A stretch of DNA of 64,000 bases from Paracoccaceae bacterium (GCA_902631295.1 CACOXV010000007.1:1-64000), one strand, 5' to 3'; shown: positions 8,183 through 16,453, counted from the stretch's first letter. The notes: generated by a model from the sequence alone, not told the origin. Numbers and translations: made by a program.

Positions 8183-8926
8183 TTATGACTTAAGACGCTC
8201 CATTAAGTTTTTTACAATTTGCGACGTTACTTTTTCTCCCTTTTCTGATGATGACTCGCTTGCTGATTTAGTATACCAAGTGCTATTTTCCGAGATACGA
8301 TCCATTTCAACCCCTTCTGGAGCAAGAGCCATCAAAAGCGAAGTTTCTCCTTCGCCCGCATGGTCAAAAATATAATTTTTAATAATTTCGCAATCCATCA
8401 AAGGATGTACGTTTATCCAATTAAATGGGTCACTCCCTGCCTGATTTCTGGCATAATAATCATGCATATCTTGCTTCCCCCACCACGCCTCACCCTTCGT
8501 GCGTTCTAGGAATTGAAAAATTGCCTGTTTAGCTCCAATTTTAAAAGCCAGATCAGTTGGCATGCCAGATGTAAAGTTTTCGGTTTGGTGGTGTATGATC
8601 CCATGTATATTCCGGAATCCTATTCTCAACAAACCTGTAAATATTTGCTCGGCCAACGGAGCAAGGACTGCTGCATCAACATGCAAGCTACCAGTTCCTT
8701 CTGGCGCTGCTACGGCATAACTCGCAGCACCGTAACTAAACGGTGGAAGAATGACTACTTCTATCTGCTTTTCCAACCTATCCAGAATCTTGGTCACCGC
8801 AAGCGTATCCATACCCACTGCCATATGTTCACCGTGATACTCCATCACTCCAATGGGAAGTACAACTGGTGTATTTTTGGTGATCTCTTCCTTAATTTGG
8901 TATGGTAACATGAATTCAAAGCGCAT
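8183..8926 (-). CDS. creatininase family protein
   Basis: A 247-residue protein of the creatininase (creatinine amidohydrolase) superfamily. The metal-ligand motifs are visible in order: MEYHGEHMAVGMD near residues 28-40 (Glu, His, Asp), the IIHHQTEN block near 111-118, and HAGEGETSL near 190-198. Members open amides or lactones with two bound metals; relatives include creatininase and enzymes of cofactor and sugar pathways. GAGGG stands before the ATG. The neighbouring SDR on the same strand suggests a small catabolic unit. The specific substrate is not decided by sequence. Confidence 0.82.
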   Translation of the reverse strand: MRFEFMLPYQIKEEITKNTPVVLPIGVMEYHGEHMAVGMDTLAVTKILDRLEKQIEVVILPPFSYGAASYAVAAPEGTGSLHVDAAVLAPLAEQIFTGLLRIGFRNIHGIIHHQTENFTSGMPTDLAFKIGAKQAIFQFLERTKGEAWWGKQDMHDYYARNQAGSDPFNWINVHPLMDCEIIKNYIFDHAGEGETSLLMALAPEGVEMDRISENSTWYTKSASESSSEKGEKVTSQIVKNLMERLKS

Positions 8927-9021
8927 ATTGAATCCCTCATTAGATTATTTTTCAAAAATTAAGAGTCATTAATTTATTTAATAATATATACTGACTCATA
9001 TCCAAAGTATTGCTTCCACTT

Positions 9022-9309
9022 TTATTGGTCATGTGCAGCTAATACCAGGCCGGAGCATGAATCTGTTCTACTCTCTCCATAAAACTCTAGCATATGCTCT
9101 ACTGTGTCCAGCCAATTAACTCCATCCACTTCATCATCGCTAGTTTTTTCTATTTCATCATATTCCATGATGCTCATGTACTCATTGTCGCCAGTGGAGA
9201 TCAAACGCATAGACAGAGCTTTTGAGTAATCGTAATCGTTTATCGCCTTTATGAAGTCATCTATATATCCATCTTTAAGCTTATACTTTACGATTGTTAT
9301 TATATTCAT
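9022..9309 (-). CDS. small DABB-like protein, paralogue of the 29.4-kb gene
   Basis: A 95-residue protein of the dimeric alpha-beta barrel type: first strand NIITIVKYKLK, helix YIDDFIKAIND, then GDNEYMSIMEYDEIE and a C-terminal strand CSGLVLAAH. It is a clear paralogue of the protein encoded at 29416-29718: both share GDNEY, Y-x-x-IE, V-x-G-x-x-WLD, LE-x-Y, SRT and SG-x-VL at the same spacing. GAGGAG lies before the ATG. The function is unknown. Confidence 0.75.
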   Translation of the reverse strand: MNIITIVKYKLKDGYIDDFIKAINDYDYSKALSMRLISTGDNEYMSIMEYDEIEKTSDDEVDGVNWLDTVEHMLEFYGESRTDSCSGLVLAAHDQ

Positions 9310-9383
9310 CTTTAACTCCTCTTAACTTGATCCGTGCAAACTGAGTTAACAAACAGAGCAACAGATACATGGCTAATAGTTTT

Positions 9384-9824
9384 TCATTTTATCACAGTAT
9401 TGTCTGAAGAGCTGGCGGCAATAAATTCAGGATCTTCCTCAGTTCGATACTGTGGTAACTTATCGTGTATAACGTCCCATGGGATTTTACTTTCGATACC
9501 TAAGTGAACTCCATTCGGCTGCCAGTTTTCTGGATCATCAAGGGTTCCAACAAATACAGCATCTAAAGACTTATAACTGAAAACGATAGGGCTACCACAA
9601 TCGATGCAAAAGCCTCTTTTTGCGATATCCGATGATTGAAAATACTTCGGCAACCCACTTGTAAATTGCAATTGGCCTTTGCTGAATGCAGCAAAAATAG
9701 CAGATGTGTTTCCGTAAGCTTTTTGACACATACGGCAATGGCATACGGATACCCATTTTGGTTCACCCAATGCTTTATATTGGATCTTTTTGCAAAGGCA
9801 TCCGCCTGAAACTTTCCTTAACAT
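9384..9824 (-). CDS. GFA family zinc protein
   Basis: A GFA-domain protein of 146 residues counted from ATG 9822-9824. Zinc ligands: GCLC near residue 8, CHCRMC near 28-33 and FCIDCGSP near 74. A GGAGGGGG run lies before this ATG and also fits a TTG at 9828-9830, so either codon may be used; a longer frame to 9875 lacks such a site. Compared with the first GFA gene the protein has the DDPENWQPNGVHLG segment common in larger family members. It is a single gene between two small DABB-like genes on the same strand. Confidence 0.8.
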   Translation of the reverse strand: MLRKVSGGCLCKKIQYKALGEPKWVSVCHCRMCQKAYGNTSAIFAAFSKGQLQFTSGLPKYFQSSDIAKRGFCIDCGSPIVFSYKSLDAVFVGTLDDPENWQPNGVHLGIESKIPWDVIHDKLPQYRTEEDPEFIAASSSDNTVIK

Positions 9825-9888
9825 CGCCAATACCCCCTCCCAACGACACCTCTTAGTCAATAACTGGTTCATCAAATACTATAGTTTC

Positions 9889-10125
9889 TTAAACATGATG
9901 ACCGTACAACTCCCACCACTGCGCAGCGATTTTTTGAGCTTGATTGAGCAAATCCTCGTTTTCATAAACAGTCGTCATCATTGTTGACTTTTCACCTGTT
10001 CGCACAATGTGCCTACTTATCGAAACTGGCATATTGTCTGGATACCATTTCTTCCATGCGATTATTGCCACGTCCAAATCTTCTTCAGATTTAAACTCCG
10101 TACTTATAATTCGCGCATGGGGCAT
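9889..10125 (-). CDS. small DABB-like protein
   Basis: A 78-residue protein. AAGGAG stands eight bases before the ATG at 10123-10125, so the longer frame reaching 10197 is not the real start. The order strand (ARIISTEF), helix (LDVAIIAWKKWYP), two strands (SISRHIVR, STMMTTVYEN) and helix (LLNQAQKIAAQWWELY) fits the ferredoxin-like half barrel of ABM/DABB proteins. There is no catalytic signature. It is the first of three same-strand small genes running down to 9022. Confidence 0.65.
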   Translation of the reverse strand: MPHARIISTEFKSEEDLDVAIIAWKKWYPDNMPVSISRHIVRTGEKSTMMTTVYENEDLLNQAQKIAAQWWELYGHHV

Positions 10126-10269
10126 TTGTAGAACTCCTTTTTTTGCAAGTAGTCTGACAAACCCTACTGCCTCTGACAATGGAAATAATAAAATCATTAT
10201 ACAGATAATTGGGTTTCTTAGCTCTTTGACCAGGTCGCATATACTTTCAAAAATTAGGTATCATAGAAT

Positions 10270-10338
10270 GCTGCGCCTGTAGCAAATGATCTGATCAAAA
10301 CAAATGCCTTAATCAGCGAGTAGGGGTAAGGGAGTTAT
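10270..10338 (+). repeat. dispersed repeat, copy 5
   Basis: Copy 5, the most diverged: CTGCGCCTGTAGC at the hairpin position, then CAAAACAAATGCC, AGCGAGTAGGGGTA and GGAGTTATTT. The order and spacing of blocks match copies 1-4. I found no clear copy to the right of this point. Confidence 0.55.
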
Positions 10339-10412
10339 TTGCTAGGTACATTTTTTGTACTTTCCTGAACTTAAATAAACCTGACAATAGTATCAGAAAA
10401 AAGGAGATACTT

Positions 10413-10676
10413 ATGTTGTTTAAAATTACTTATTCAATCCCGGTTGAAAACGTAAAAGCTTGCCAAGAGCGTTTTATGACTGGTGAGGAAAAAATGGATG
10501 GATTAACGGTTACAGGGAGATGGCACGAAGTTGGAAAGAGCCAAGGCTTTATGATTGCCGAAGCTGACGACATGGTTGCGGTAGGCAAGTTTACCAACCA
10601 ATGGAGCGATCTATGTAATATGGATGTTACTCCGATCATGACTGATGAACAGGTCGGACAAATTCTTATGTCATAG
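10413..10676 (+). CDS. DUF3303 family protein
   Basis: An 87-residue protein that matches the DUF3303 layout: MLFKITYSI first strand, a helix with RFMTGEE, GLTVTGRWHEVGKSQGFMIAEADD across the middle, and DLCNMDVTPIMTDEQ near the end. DUF3303 is a small ferredoxin-like family of unknown function. AAGGAG precedes the ATG by seven bases. It stands alone between repeat copy 5 and the flavoprotein gene. Confidence 0.8.
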   Translation: MLFKITYSIPVENVKACQERFMTGEEKMDGLTVTGRWHEVGKSQGFMIAEADDMVAVGKFTNQWSDLCNMDVTPIMTDEQVGQILMS

Positions 10677-10829
10677 TCATACTTTAGATAAGAAGGTTCT
10701 GACTCTGCCATGTCTTAAAAGGGTCGGTTGTGGTTTCTTTATCTTAGGGTAAAAACAACATCTTATGCTTTTTATAAAGCTTTATGAGGATATTTTATTT
10801 AATTGGAAAGACAGGAGTAGTGGATTAAT

Positions 10830-11867
10830 TTGGAAACACATAGTGCAGAAATTCCTGTTGGATTTTTGGAGGTGACCGAGCCTCTAGCCGGTATAGCAGA
10901 GAAAAATGGTTATTCTGTTGAAAGGCTATCCTCGACAACAATTATCACAGCACCTCTCGGCCAGGTTTCATTTGTTGGAGACGAAAAAATAACTAAGTTA
11001 AGATTTTCATCTCGAACGAAAGCTGAACTTCAATTATTTAAAGAATTGTATGCAGATCGCCTAAAAAAATTAGGGTTAGGTGCAAAAATAAAATGGGAAA
11101 AAAGTGTAGGTTCCATTCCTTTCAACCAAATACGTTGCGAAGTTACTTCCTGTGGGAGAATATCAAAAAACTTTAAACGTCTTCGACTCAAGGGGAATTT
11201 CTCAGTATTTGCTGGTGATTCAGCTGGTCTTCATTTCAGGTTTTTATTGGGTCCAGCTGGTGTGGGGTGGCCCTACTTGGATGATAACGGCTTAACACTT
11301 TGGCCGCTTGGTATTTCTGAGTGGCATAGGCCTGTTTTTACAGTACGTAGAATTGCAAGAGATGCAAAATGGATAGAAGTAGACATTGCACTGCATACAG
11401 GTGGTCGCGTTACCGATTGGCTTAAAGAATTAAAAGTTGGTGACGAAATCGCAATCAACGGGCCAAGTGGTATGAAAATGCCAACGGCTGATAAGATGTT
11501 TCTCTTTGGCGATGAAACAGCCATGCCTGCAATAATGAGAATTTTAGAAAATAACCCGCCCGGAACACGTGTTAATGCTACGCTAGCATTACGTGACATA
11601 AAAGATTTGCAAGCAATGCCTAACGACAAACAGCTAACAATTAAAACTGTCAAAATGGAAGATGAAAGTGGGCTTTTAAACGAACTTTATGAAAATTGTC
11701 ACAAATTTTCTGACTGTTTTTTATTTTTTGCAGCAGAAAGAAGTCAATCGTCGAAGGCGAGAGAATTTTTAAAAACTTCTTCAATATTGGTCAAATCGTC
11801 AAAGATATCATCTTATTGGACCAAAACTAACCAGGCATATGAAAATATTAGTAACCAAGCGCGCTGA
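10830..11867 (+). CDS. siderophore-interacting protein-type FAD reductase
   Basis: A 345-residue protein. Residues 1-95 form a DUF2218-like N-terminal domain, residues 105-230 an FAD-binding domain of the SIP type (LGPAGVGWPY, EWHRPVFTVRRI), and the rest a SIP C-terminal NAD(P)H-binding domain (MFLFGDETAMPAIMRIL with the ETA-x-P motif). Such enzymes reduce ferric siderophores in the cytoplasm to release iron. The start is TTG 10830, with AGGAG 12 bases upstream, a long spacing. The last 20 bases overlap the 3' end of the convergent flavodoxin gene. No siderophore receptor or transporter is seen nearby. Confidence 0.8.
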   Translation: METHSAEIPVGFLEVTEPLAGIAEKNGYSVERLSSTTIITAPLGQVSFVGDEKITKLRFSSRTKAELQLFKELYADRLKKLGLGAKIKWEKSVGSIPFNQIRCEVTSCGRISKNFKRLRLKGNFSVFAGDSAGLHFRFLLGPAGVGWPYLDDNGLTLWPLGISEWHRPVFTVRRIARDAKWIEVDIALHTGGRVTDWLKELKVGDEIAINGPSGMKMPTADKMFLFGDETAMPAIMRILENNPPGTRVNATLALRDIKDLQAMPNDKQLTIKTVKMEDESGLLNELYENCHKFSDCFLFFAAERSQSSKAREFLKTSSILVKSSKISSYWTKTNQAYENISNQAR

Positions 11868-12285
11868 TAACTTCTTCAGCCCATACATCCCATCCATCGA
11901 TTCCATCATCACATTCATGCCTATTAACAACACACGTTGCACCAAGTTCAGAAAACCGCTTGTCAATTTTCTTTCCTGCACCACAAAAATTAAAGTACAT
12001 TTTGTTACCGAGAGCACAGACGCTATAATTCATTTTTGAAAGATCAATATCTGCTTTTTCAATAGCTGTCCAAAACTCCTCTCCCATCATCGGCACATCA
12101 CCATCGCCCGTTGAACTTATTACAACCATTACCCGCTCCATATCTTGCAACGACTCAAGTGAAACGTCGTCCATCTCGCTTAGTTCTGTATCAATGCCTT
12201 TGTTTTTAGCGGTTACTTCTACGTCCTCCGCCAAAGCCATGGCTGTTCCCATTTCTGAAGCATAGATAATATTAAGTTTTGTCAT
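11848..12285 (-). CDS. flavodoxin
   Basis: A 145-residue short-chain flavodoxin. The phosphate-binding loop is YASEMGTAMALAED near residues 8-21, a variant of the usual T/SxTGxT loop; VISSTGDGDVP near 55 and ALGNKMYFNFCGAGKKID near 90-107 are the isoalloxazine-binding loops. It should carry FMN and one electron, and in many bacteria it replaces ferredoxin when iron is short. It is convergent with the siderophore-reductase gene, overlapping it by 20 bp, which supports a shared link to iron or redox stress (inference). No strong ribosome-binding site is seen. Confidence 0.85.
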   Translation of the reverse strand: MTKLNIIYASEMGTAMALAEDVEVTAKNKGIDTELSEMDDVSLESLQDMERVMVVISSTGDGDVPMMGEEFWTAIEKADIDLSKMNYSVCALGNKMYFNFCGAGKKIDKRFSELGATCVVNRHECDDGIDGWDVWAEEVISALGY

Positions 12286-12313
12286 AATTTTAATCCTTAA
12301 ACGTTATTATTTT

Positions 12314-12529
12314 TTAGTATTGTTTTACCAAACTTTTGCCCCAAGTTATCAGGTTCCAAACACGTTCATGAAAATAAAAAACAATTGTGTTAAATATAAG
12401 TTGGATGATGGCAATCGTACTACTTGCTGAAATATCACCGATAATCAGAAAACTTATGCAAAATGTACAAAACGTCCCAGTTATTCTCCATGATAAAGTT
12501 TTAACGATGCTCCTTAACTTGGTGTCCAA
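12314..12529 (-). CDS. DUF2061 membrane protein
   Basis: A 71-residue membrane protein of family DUF2061: SIVKTLSWRITGTFCTF at the N-terminal helix, a second helix around residues 38-52, and the conserved FYFHERVWNLITWGK near the end. The family is of unknown function; some members sit beside sulfate-assimilation genes. The start appears to be TTG at 12527-12529. It lies 28 bp upstream of flavodoxin on the same strand and could share its transcript. Confidence 0.75.
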   Translation of the reverse strand: MDTKLRSIVKTLSWRITGTFCTFCISFLIIGDISASSTIAIIQLIFNTIVFYFHERVWNLITWGKSLVKQY

Positions 12530-12562
12530 AATATCAATCTTTCAATAAAATTTAAATTATAA

Positions 12563-12778
12563 TTAGTTTTTGATATTTAAGTTGCTTGGGGAATATTGTT
12601 CCCCATTATATGCGGGAAAACTTTTGTTCTCGACGCCAAAATTGCATGAACCAACCGCTAATAAGAATGCCAGTGATCCATAAATCCCATATTTTGTCCA
12701 TTTAATAAAACCTTCAAATCCAGCTTCTGCTTGTTCTAGGGCTTGTTTTCTTACATCATCATTACTATTTTCAGCCAT
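12563..12778 (-). CDS. small single-pass membrane protein, cytochrome aa3 subunit IV-like (weak)
   Basis: A 71-residue protein counted from ATG 12776-12778, preceded by GGAA. A charged N-terminus (NSNDDVRKQALEQAEAG) leads into FEGFIKWTKYGIYGSLAFLLAVGSC, one membrane helix, and a short polar tail. The soluble helix followed by F-x-GFI and one helix recalls the tiny subunit IV of bacterial aa3 oxidases, but the match is loose and the oxidase genes lie over 40 kb away. I treat the function as unknown. Confidence 0.5.
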   Translation of the reverse strand: MAENSNDDVRKQALEQAEAGFEGFIKWTKYGIYGSLAFLLAVGSCNFGVENKSFPAYNGEQYSPSNLNIKN

Positions 12779-12913
12779 AATTTTATTCCGTGTGGTTAGA
12801 TAAAATTTAGCTGGAGTTATTTGAGCTCTATTTGGAAGCTCAGCCTTGCTAAGATATGCAAAATATATTGCGCAAATTCGGTTTTTAAATAAGCTCACCC
12901 GAATTTTAACTCA

Positions 12914-13276
12914 CTATCTGCAGGGGAACAGTCTTCGTAACCCAAAATATACAGCAACAACAACCTGATCAGACTTATCTTGTTTTTTCATAGTTTCTCG
13001 AGAATACTTAACGGCAGTAGAAATGGCTTGAGATTTGTCTCTTTCACTATTCATAACTACACCACCACCAATTGTAATGTTTGCAGGGATGCACATATCT
13101 ACTGGATTTCCAAATGCAGCGTTAACGGCATTACCCATCACTATCCCATCTGCAAGACCTGCTAGATAAAATTCTTGTTCTTCGTGAGTAAGCACTTGTT
13201 CAAACTGATTTATTGTAATTGCAGCTGCTTGGGTTGCAAATATAGATAGGATTATAAAAGATATTATTTTTTTCAT
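12914..13276 (-). CDS. small secreted protein (Rap1a/Tai-like, weak)
   Basis: A 120-residue protein with a clear signal peptide (MKKIISFIILSIFATQAAA, cut near residue 19). The mature part has FYLAGLADGIVMGNA, a Cys in VDMCIPANI and a C-terminal LFPCR, so one disulfide is possible. The pattern of a helix, a CxP-like turn and a final helix recalls periplasmic Rap1a/Tai-type small proteins, but I am not sure of the family. It is probably periplasmic. It stands apart from its neighbours. Confidence 0.6.
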   Translation of the reverse strand: MKKIISFIILSIFATQAAAITINQFEQVLTHEEQEFYLAGLADGIVMGNAVNAAFGNPVDMCIPANITIGGGVVMNSERDKSQAISTAVKYSRETMKKQDKSDQVVVAVYFGLRRLFPCR

Positions 13277-13419
13277 TAATCAACCTTTCACTTTTCCAGT
13301 TTAGCTTAAGCTTCCGTTGGGTTGCGAGTGATCGGCTGACTGTGTATTTGTTTACTAACGCCACTGTGATTAACTACAGTGCTACTGTCAAATATTTTAT
13401 AACTTGGCGTCCCCATACG

Positions 13420-13512
13420 CTACAGAAAAACGACCTGTACGAATTGCCATGCGAACATGCAAAACATCACAATCAATACTGCGTAAACAAAATATTTAAA
13501 TAAGCTTCTCAT
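13420..13512 (-). CDS. possible 30-residue membrane micropeptide
   Basis: A 30-codon frame from ATG 13510-13512 to TAG 13420 encodes a Lys/Arg start (MRSLFKY) and then one hydrophobic helix with four aromatic residues, ending VFL. No ribosome-binding site of note lies before it. The composition fits a genuine membrane micropeptide, but a frame this short could arise by chance. Confidence 0.3.
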   Translation of the reverse strand: MRSLFKYFVYAVLIVMFCMFAWQFVQVVFL

Positions 13513-13565
13513 GAGTCGAGCTTAATTCTCTTGATGGTTTTATCAAGAAATTTAGATGCGGCAAA

Positions 13566-13769
13566 TTATTCACCAAACTTCATTTTACAAGTAGTATTTC
13601 CTAAAGTTGCAGCCTCTTCTGTTTTTGCTTCTCTAGATACCTTTAATAGACAATCCTCAAGGTTTCGAGGTTTATTTGCCAGCTGTGTATAGGCAAGTGC
13701 ACCAAGAAGAAGGGCAATGGCTGCTGCTCTAGTTTGGTTAGTTCTTATCCACACTATTAAGTTATCCAT
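13566..13769 (-). CDS. small membrane-anchored protein with two Cys
   Basis: A 67-residue protein. An N-terminal helix (TRAAAIALLLGALAYTQLA, about residues 13-31) anchors it, and a polar tail has two Cys (LEDCLLKV and NTTCKMKFGE) that could form a disulfide in the periplasm. No family is recognised. Only a weak GGA precedes the ATG. Confidence 0.5.
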   Translation of the reverse strand: MDNLIVWIRTNQTRAAAIALLLGALAYTQLANKPRNLEDCLLKVSREAKTEEAATLGNTTCKMKFGE

Positions 13770-13864
13770 AACGACAACAAATCCTTAATATTTCAATGGC
13801 TTTAGATGTTGCCGTGCTCGTCAAGCTTGTAATGTCTTTAATATTCATATTACAAAAGTTCGAG

Positions 13865-14257
13865 TTAAGTTTCGCTAATTTTGGCTAGATTACGCCATGA
13901 GACAAATGATAAAATAGCAATAAGGCCTGTAGCTACTGTTGGAGGTACGGCTGATATTTTACCCAAAACTTGTAATATCAGATTGGTGACACAAACCACG
14001 CTGAAAGCCAAAGTATAGCCTCTCATCACATGTGCTTGAAAAGCTCGACCTTCAATATTTCTTAAATGATAGGTGATTATAACCAAAGCCAAGATTAAGC
14101 TTGCAATTGCATAACGGAGAGTAATTAGGTCAGTAAACCCTTGCCCCTCTGCATTTGGGAACTGTTCGCGAGTTACAAATTCTGGTGCAATAAACATTAC
14201 GGATGAAAAAACTAGTCCGATTAAAGCCGTGATTGTCAAAGTAATTTTTGGTTTCAT
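13865..14257 (-). CDS. four-helix integral membrane protein, unknown
   Basis: A 130-residue protein. GGAGG stands five bases before ATG 14255-14257, which fixes the start inside a longer frame. Four hydrophobic segments are visible near residues 5-23, 40-60, 74-94 and 97-117. The sequence resembles small four-helix proteins of unknown function such as DUF4345-like ones, but I would not assign it. It is an isolated gene. Confidence 0.6.
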   Translation of the reverse strand: MKPKITLTITALIGLVFSSVMFIAPEFVTREQFPNAEGQGFTDLITLRYAIASLILALVIITYHLRNIEGRAFQAHVMRGYTLAFSVVCVTNLILQVLGKISAVPPTVATGLIAILSFVSWRNLAKISET

Positions 14258-14467
14258 GAACCCCTCCAAAGTTGCCATTAGCCTAACTCTGACAGCAAAT
14301 AATTCAAGATATTACGGCACGACTGCAGTAAATGAAGTTATAAAGATAAAAGATTACTTGAGTTAAGCTTAACCTTGTTTCAAGCTATTAGCGGTCTAGT
14401 GAACTTCGTGAAATTGATATAGAACTTAATAGATAAATTTTAAAATACAATTTGAAGTAGGCCTTTT

Positions 14468-15310
14468 ATGTTTATTGATGTTGGTTCGGCACGCTTATTT
14501 TTTGACGTTGTGGGAGAAAGTCTGGATGCTGAAACTTCTAATATGGCACAACGCCCAACCTTGATTTTATTACATGGAGGTCCTGGGTATGACCATTCAA
14601 CATTACGTCCATATTTTGACCGTTATAGTGACACACATCAATTAATTTATCTGGACCATCGTGGTTGTGGACGTTCGACTGGCGAAAGGGAAACCTGGCA
14701 CTTAGATCAATGGGCAGACGATATTGCAATATTCTGCAGCACATTAAGCATTCAGTCACCGGTAGTTTTTGGGCAATCTTTTGGAGGAATGGTTGCGATG
14801 CATTACGCTGCGCGCCATCCTGGAAGAATATCGAAACTAATTCTTTCCTCTACTGCTGCGCAATTTCGTCTCGACGAAACAATGAAAATGATGCGCAAAC
14901 TTGGTGGCCCCCGAGCTGCAGATGTTGCACGTGAGTTCTTTTCCAATCCATCCAAAGTTGCCTATGACACTTATGGTCAGGTATGCTTGCCGCTGTACAG
15001 CAACCCTAATGCGCCTGCGGCGGGCGCTTTCCGTGACCGTGCTATAGAGCGTCCTGAAGTAGCATTCCATTTCTTTTCTGATGAAATGGCCCATATGGAT
15101 ATGCGTGCCGAGATTGCAAATATTACATGTCCAACATTAGTTATTGGAGGTGCTATCGATCCAGTCACTCCTCCTATCTGCTCTGAAGCGATTGCTGACG
15201 CTATTGGTGATAATGCGCGGCTCCAACTGTTAGAAGGTTGCGGTCATGGGCCGCATCGAGATGACCCAAAGGGTGCTGAAAAAATTATGCGGCATTTTCT
15301 GGCTGATTAA
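14468..15310 (+). CDS. alpha/beta hydrolase, proline-iminopeptidase-like
   Basis: A 280-residue alpha/beta hydrolase. The oxyanion HGGPGYDHS lies near residue 38, the nucleophile elbow GQSFGG near 102, the acid probably in IGGAIDPVTPP near 226, and the catalytic His in GCGHGPHRDDP near 258. HGGPG plus GQSFGG is the style of proline iminopeptidases and related amidases or esterases. There is no signal peptide, so it is cytoplasmic. The substrate is not settled. Single gene, with a wide gap on both sides. Confidence 0.8.
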   Translation: MFIDVGSARLFFDVVGESLDAETSNMAQRPTLILLHGGPGYDHSTLRPYFDRYSDTHQLIYLDHRGCGRSTGERETWHLDQWADDIAIFCSTLSIQSPVVFGQSFGGMVAMHYAARHPGRISKLILSSTAAQFRLDETMKMMRKLGGPRAADVAREFFSNPSKVAYDTYGQVCLPLYSNPNAPAAGAFRDRAIERPEVAFHFFSDEMAHMDMRAEIANITCPTLVIGGAIDPVTPPICSEAIADAIGDNARLQLLEGCGHGPHRDDPKGAEKIMRHFLAD

Positions 15311-15530
15311 TGCTAGAAAGACCTTACTGAGAATTGGTTGATGGTCGAAACCCAATAAATCATAAATTTGTAAGATAGAAAAAAATGCAGGCTAGCTATT
15401 ATAATAGCAATGTTATTAAAGTATATTGACTATCCTTCGCGCAGTTTAGATTGCACGGTAAAAGTTTAGTAGCAGGCTCTAGCGTTTCGCAAGAAGGCAG
15501 CAGGGCTGGGCTAAACGTCCTACCGATCAA

Positions 15531-15803
15531 TTAATCAAGCTCAACTGCAAGCTCACCAATCATTCCGCCTGTTACAGTCATGCCTACTGCCGAGCTAGCT
15601 GCTGCTCTAACGTCATCTATTGCTGCCTCAAGCTGTTCTTTACTGCTCCAGACCGTCATGGTTCTTATTGTTTTTTCCCCAGTGACCGTCGCACGCATGT
15701 TTACTGCAACATGCTTTTTCATTTCAGGCCAGAACCCTTTAGCCGCTTCTACTGCATTATCTACATTTCCGTCAAATTCCCAACCGGTAAAAGATACAAA
15801 CAT
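15531..15803 (-). CDS. small DABB-like (ABM-type) protein
   Basis: A 90-residue protein preceded by AAGGAG six bases before the ATG. It begins with the strand MFVSFTGWEF, has a helix NVDNAVEAAKGFWPEMKKH, a strand with RATVTGEKTIRTMTVWSS and a helix LEAAIDDVRAAASSA, closing with GGMIGELAVELD. That is the half-barrel order of the ABM/DABB fold. No catalytic residues can be named. Confidence 0.65.
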   Translation of the reverse strand: MFVSFTGWEFDGNVDNAVEAAKGFWPEMKKHVAVNMRATVTGEKTIRTMTVWSSKEQLEAAIDDVRAAASSAVGMTVTGGMIGELAVELD

Positions 15804-15938
15804 TTTTTTCTCCTTATCGGTTTTAAAATATCAAATTTGATTTTCGCATAGTTGTAAACATATAAACCTACGGAGAGGTAGATATCCCAGTGGCATATTT
15901 TTATTTGACGGATGTAAGGGCCTGTGCAAATATAAATT

Positions 15939-16091
15939 ATGACTTTAGATAAAGAACATAATCACTGTGATTGTTGTAGTAGTGACTGTAATTGTAGCAG
16001 TTGCGACTGTGGTGACGTCGATAATTGTGTAAGCTGTGATTGTTGTGAGAAAGATTGTACAACTGACTCAGAGCATTGTCTTTGTAATTAA
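15939..16091 (+). CDS. Cys-rich metallothionein-like 50-residue peptide
   Basis: A 50-codon frame from ATG 15939 to TAA 16091. Fourteen of the fifty residues are Cys, in CDCC, CNC, CDC, CDCC and CLC clusters, mixed with Asp, Ser and four His/Asn; there are no aromatic residues and no hydrophobic core. This composition is that of metal-thiolate peptides such as metallothioneins, although it matches no bacterial family (SmtA/BmtA) that I recognise. Codons are almost all TGT with GAT/AGT, and no clear ribosome-binding site precedes the ATG. A gene for a zinc-ribbon-like protein follows 100 bp later on the same strand. Cd, Zn or Cu binding is inference. Confidence 0.6.
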   Translation: MTLDKEHNHCDCCSSDCNCSSCDCGDVDNCVSCDCCEKDCTTDSEHCLCN

Positions 16092-16192
16092 GAAGTTCAA
16101 TCATTTATAGTTTCTGGGCTGGAAAATTTTGCGAGCAATTTCTAGAATTTTTATTTTAAAATCGCTGATCGATATTTATTACAGGGCAATAT

Positions 16193-16411
16193 TTGAAAAA
16201 AGACTGGCGTACGGAAATAAACTTGGATAACCATCAGCATCCATCAAACCAAAACATTCAGAGATGTCCTAGGTGCTCAGCACCACTTAACACAATAGTC
16301 GTTCATGGACATGAAGCTTGTGCTGTTTGTAAATCAAATATATTTGAATGCTGCACTGGAGATGTCTGCGGGACCGACGCTAATCTAGATCGCGGATATA
16401 ATCGAACTTAG
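16193..16411 (+). CDS. zinc-ribbon-like small protein with Cys-rich tail
   Basis: A 72-residue protein starting at TTG 16193 with AGGG six bases upstream. It has CPRCSAPL near residue 25 and CAVC near 43, a four-Cys zinc ribbon, then a second Cys group ECCTGDVCG. The N-terminal 20 residues are polar. The combination looks like a small metal-binding protein; its closeness to the Cys-rich peptide (101 bp upstream, same strand) suggests both respond to the same condition, but no promoter was identified. Confidence 0.6.
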   Translation: MKKDWRTEINLDNHQHPSNQNIQRCPRCSAPLNTIVVHGHEACAVCKSNIFECCTGDVCGTDANLDRGYNRT

Positions 16412-16453
16412 CCCTATCTCGCTACGAGAAATAAGTAGTGGATAGGTCTGCGT

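Noticed and set aside
858..10338. Repeats as integron attC sites
   Set aside because: GTTGGGT-like ends occur, but there is no matching RYYYAAC at the left end, no integrase, and the genes lie on both strands.
13340..13400. CACTGT-N8-ACAGTG inverted repeat
   Set aside because: A 6-bp stem with no T run on either side, so neither terminator nor operator can be argued.
15463..15517. GTTTAG/CTAAAC pair and GTAGCAG motif, possibly a sixth repeat copy
   Set aside because: The similarity to the repeat blocks is patchy and the hairpin is weak; I could not align it with confidence.
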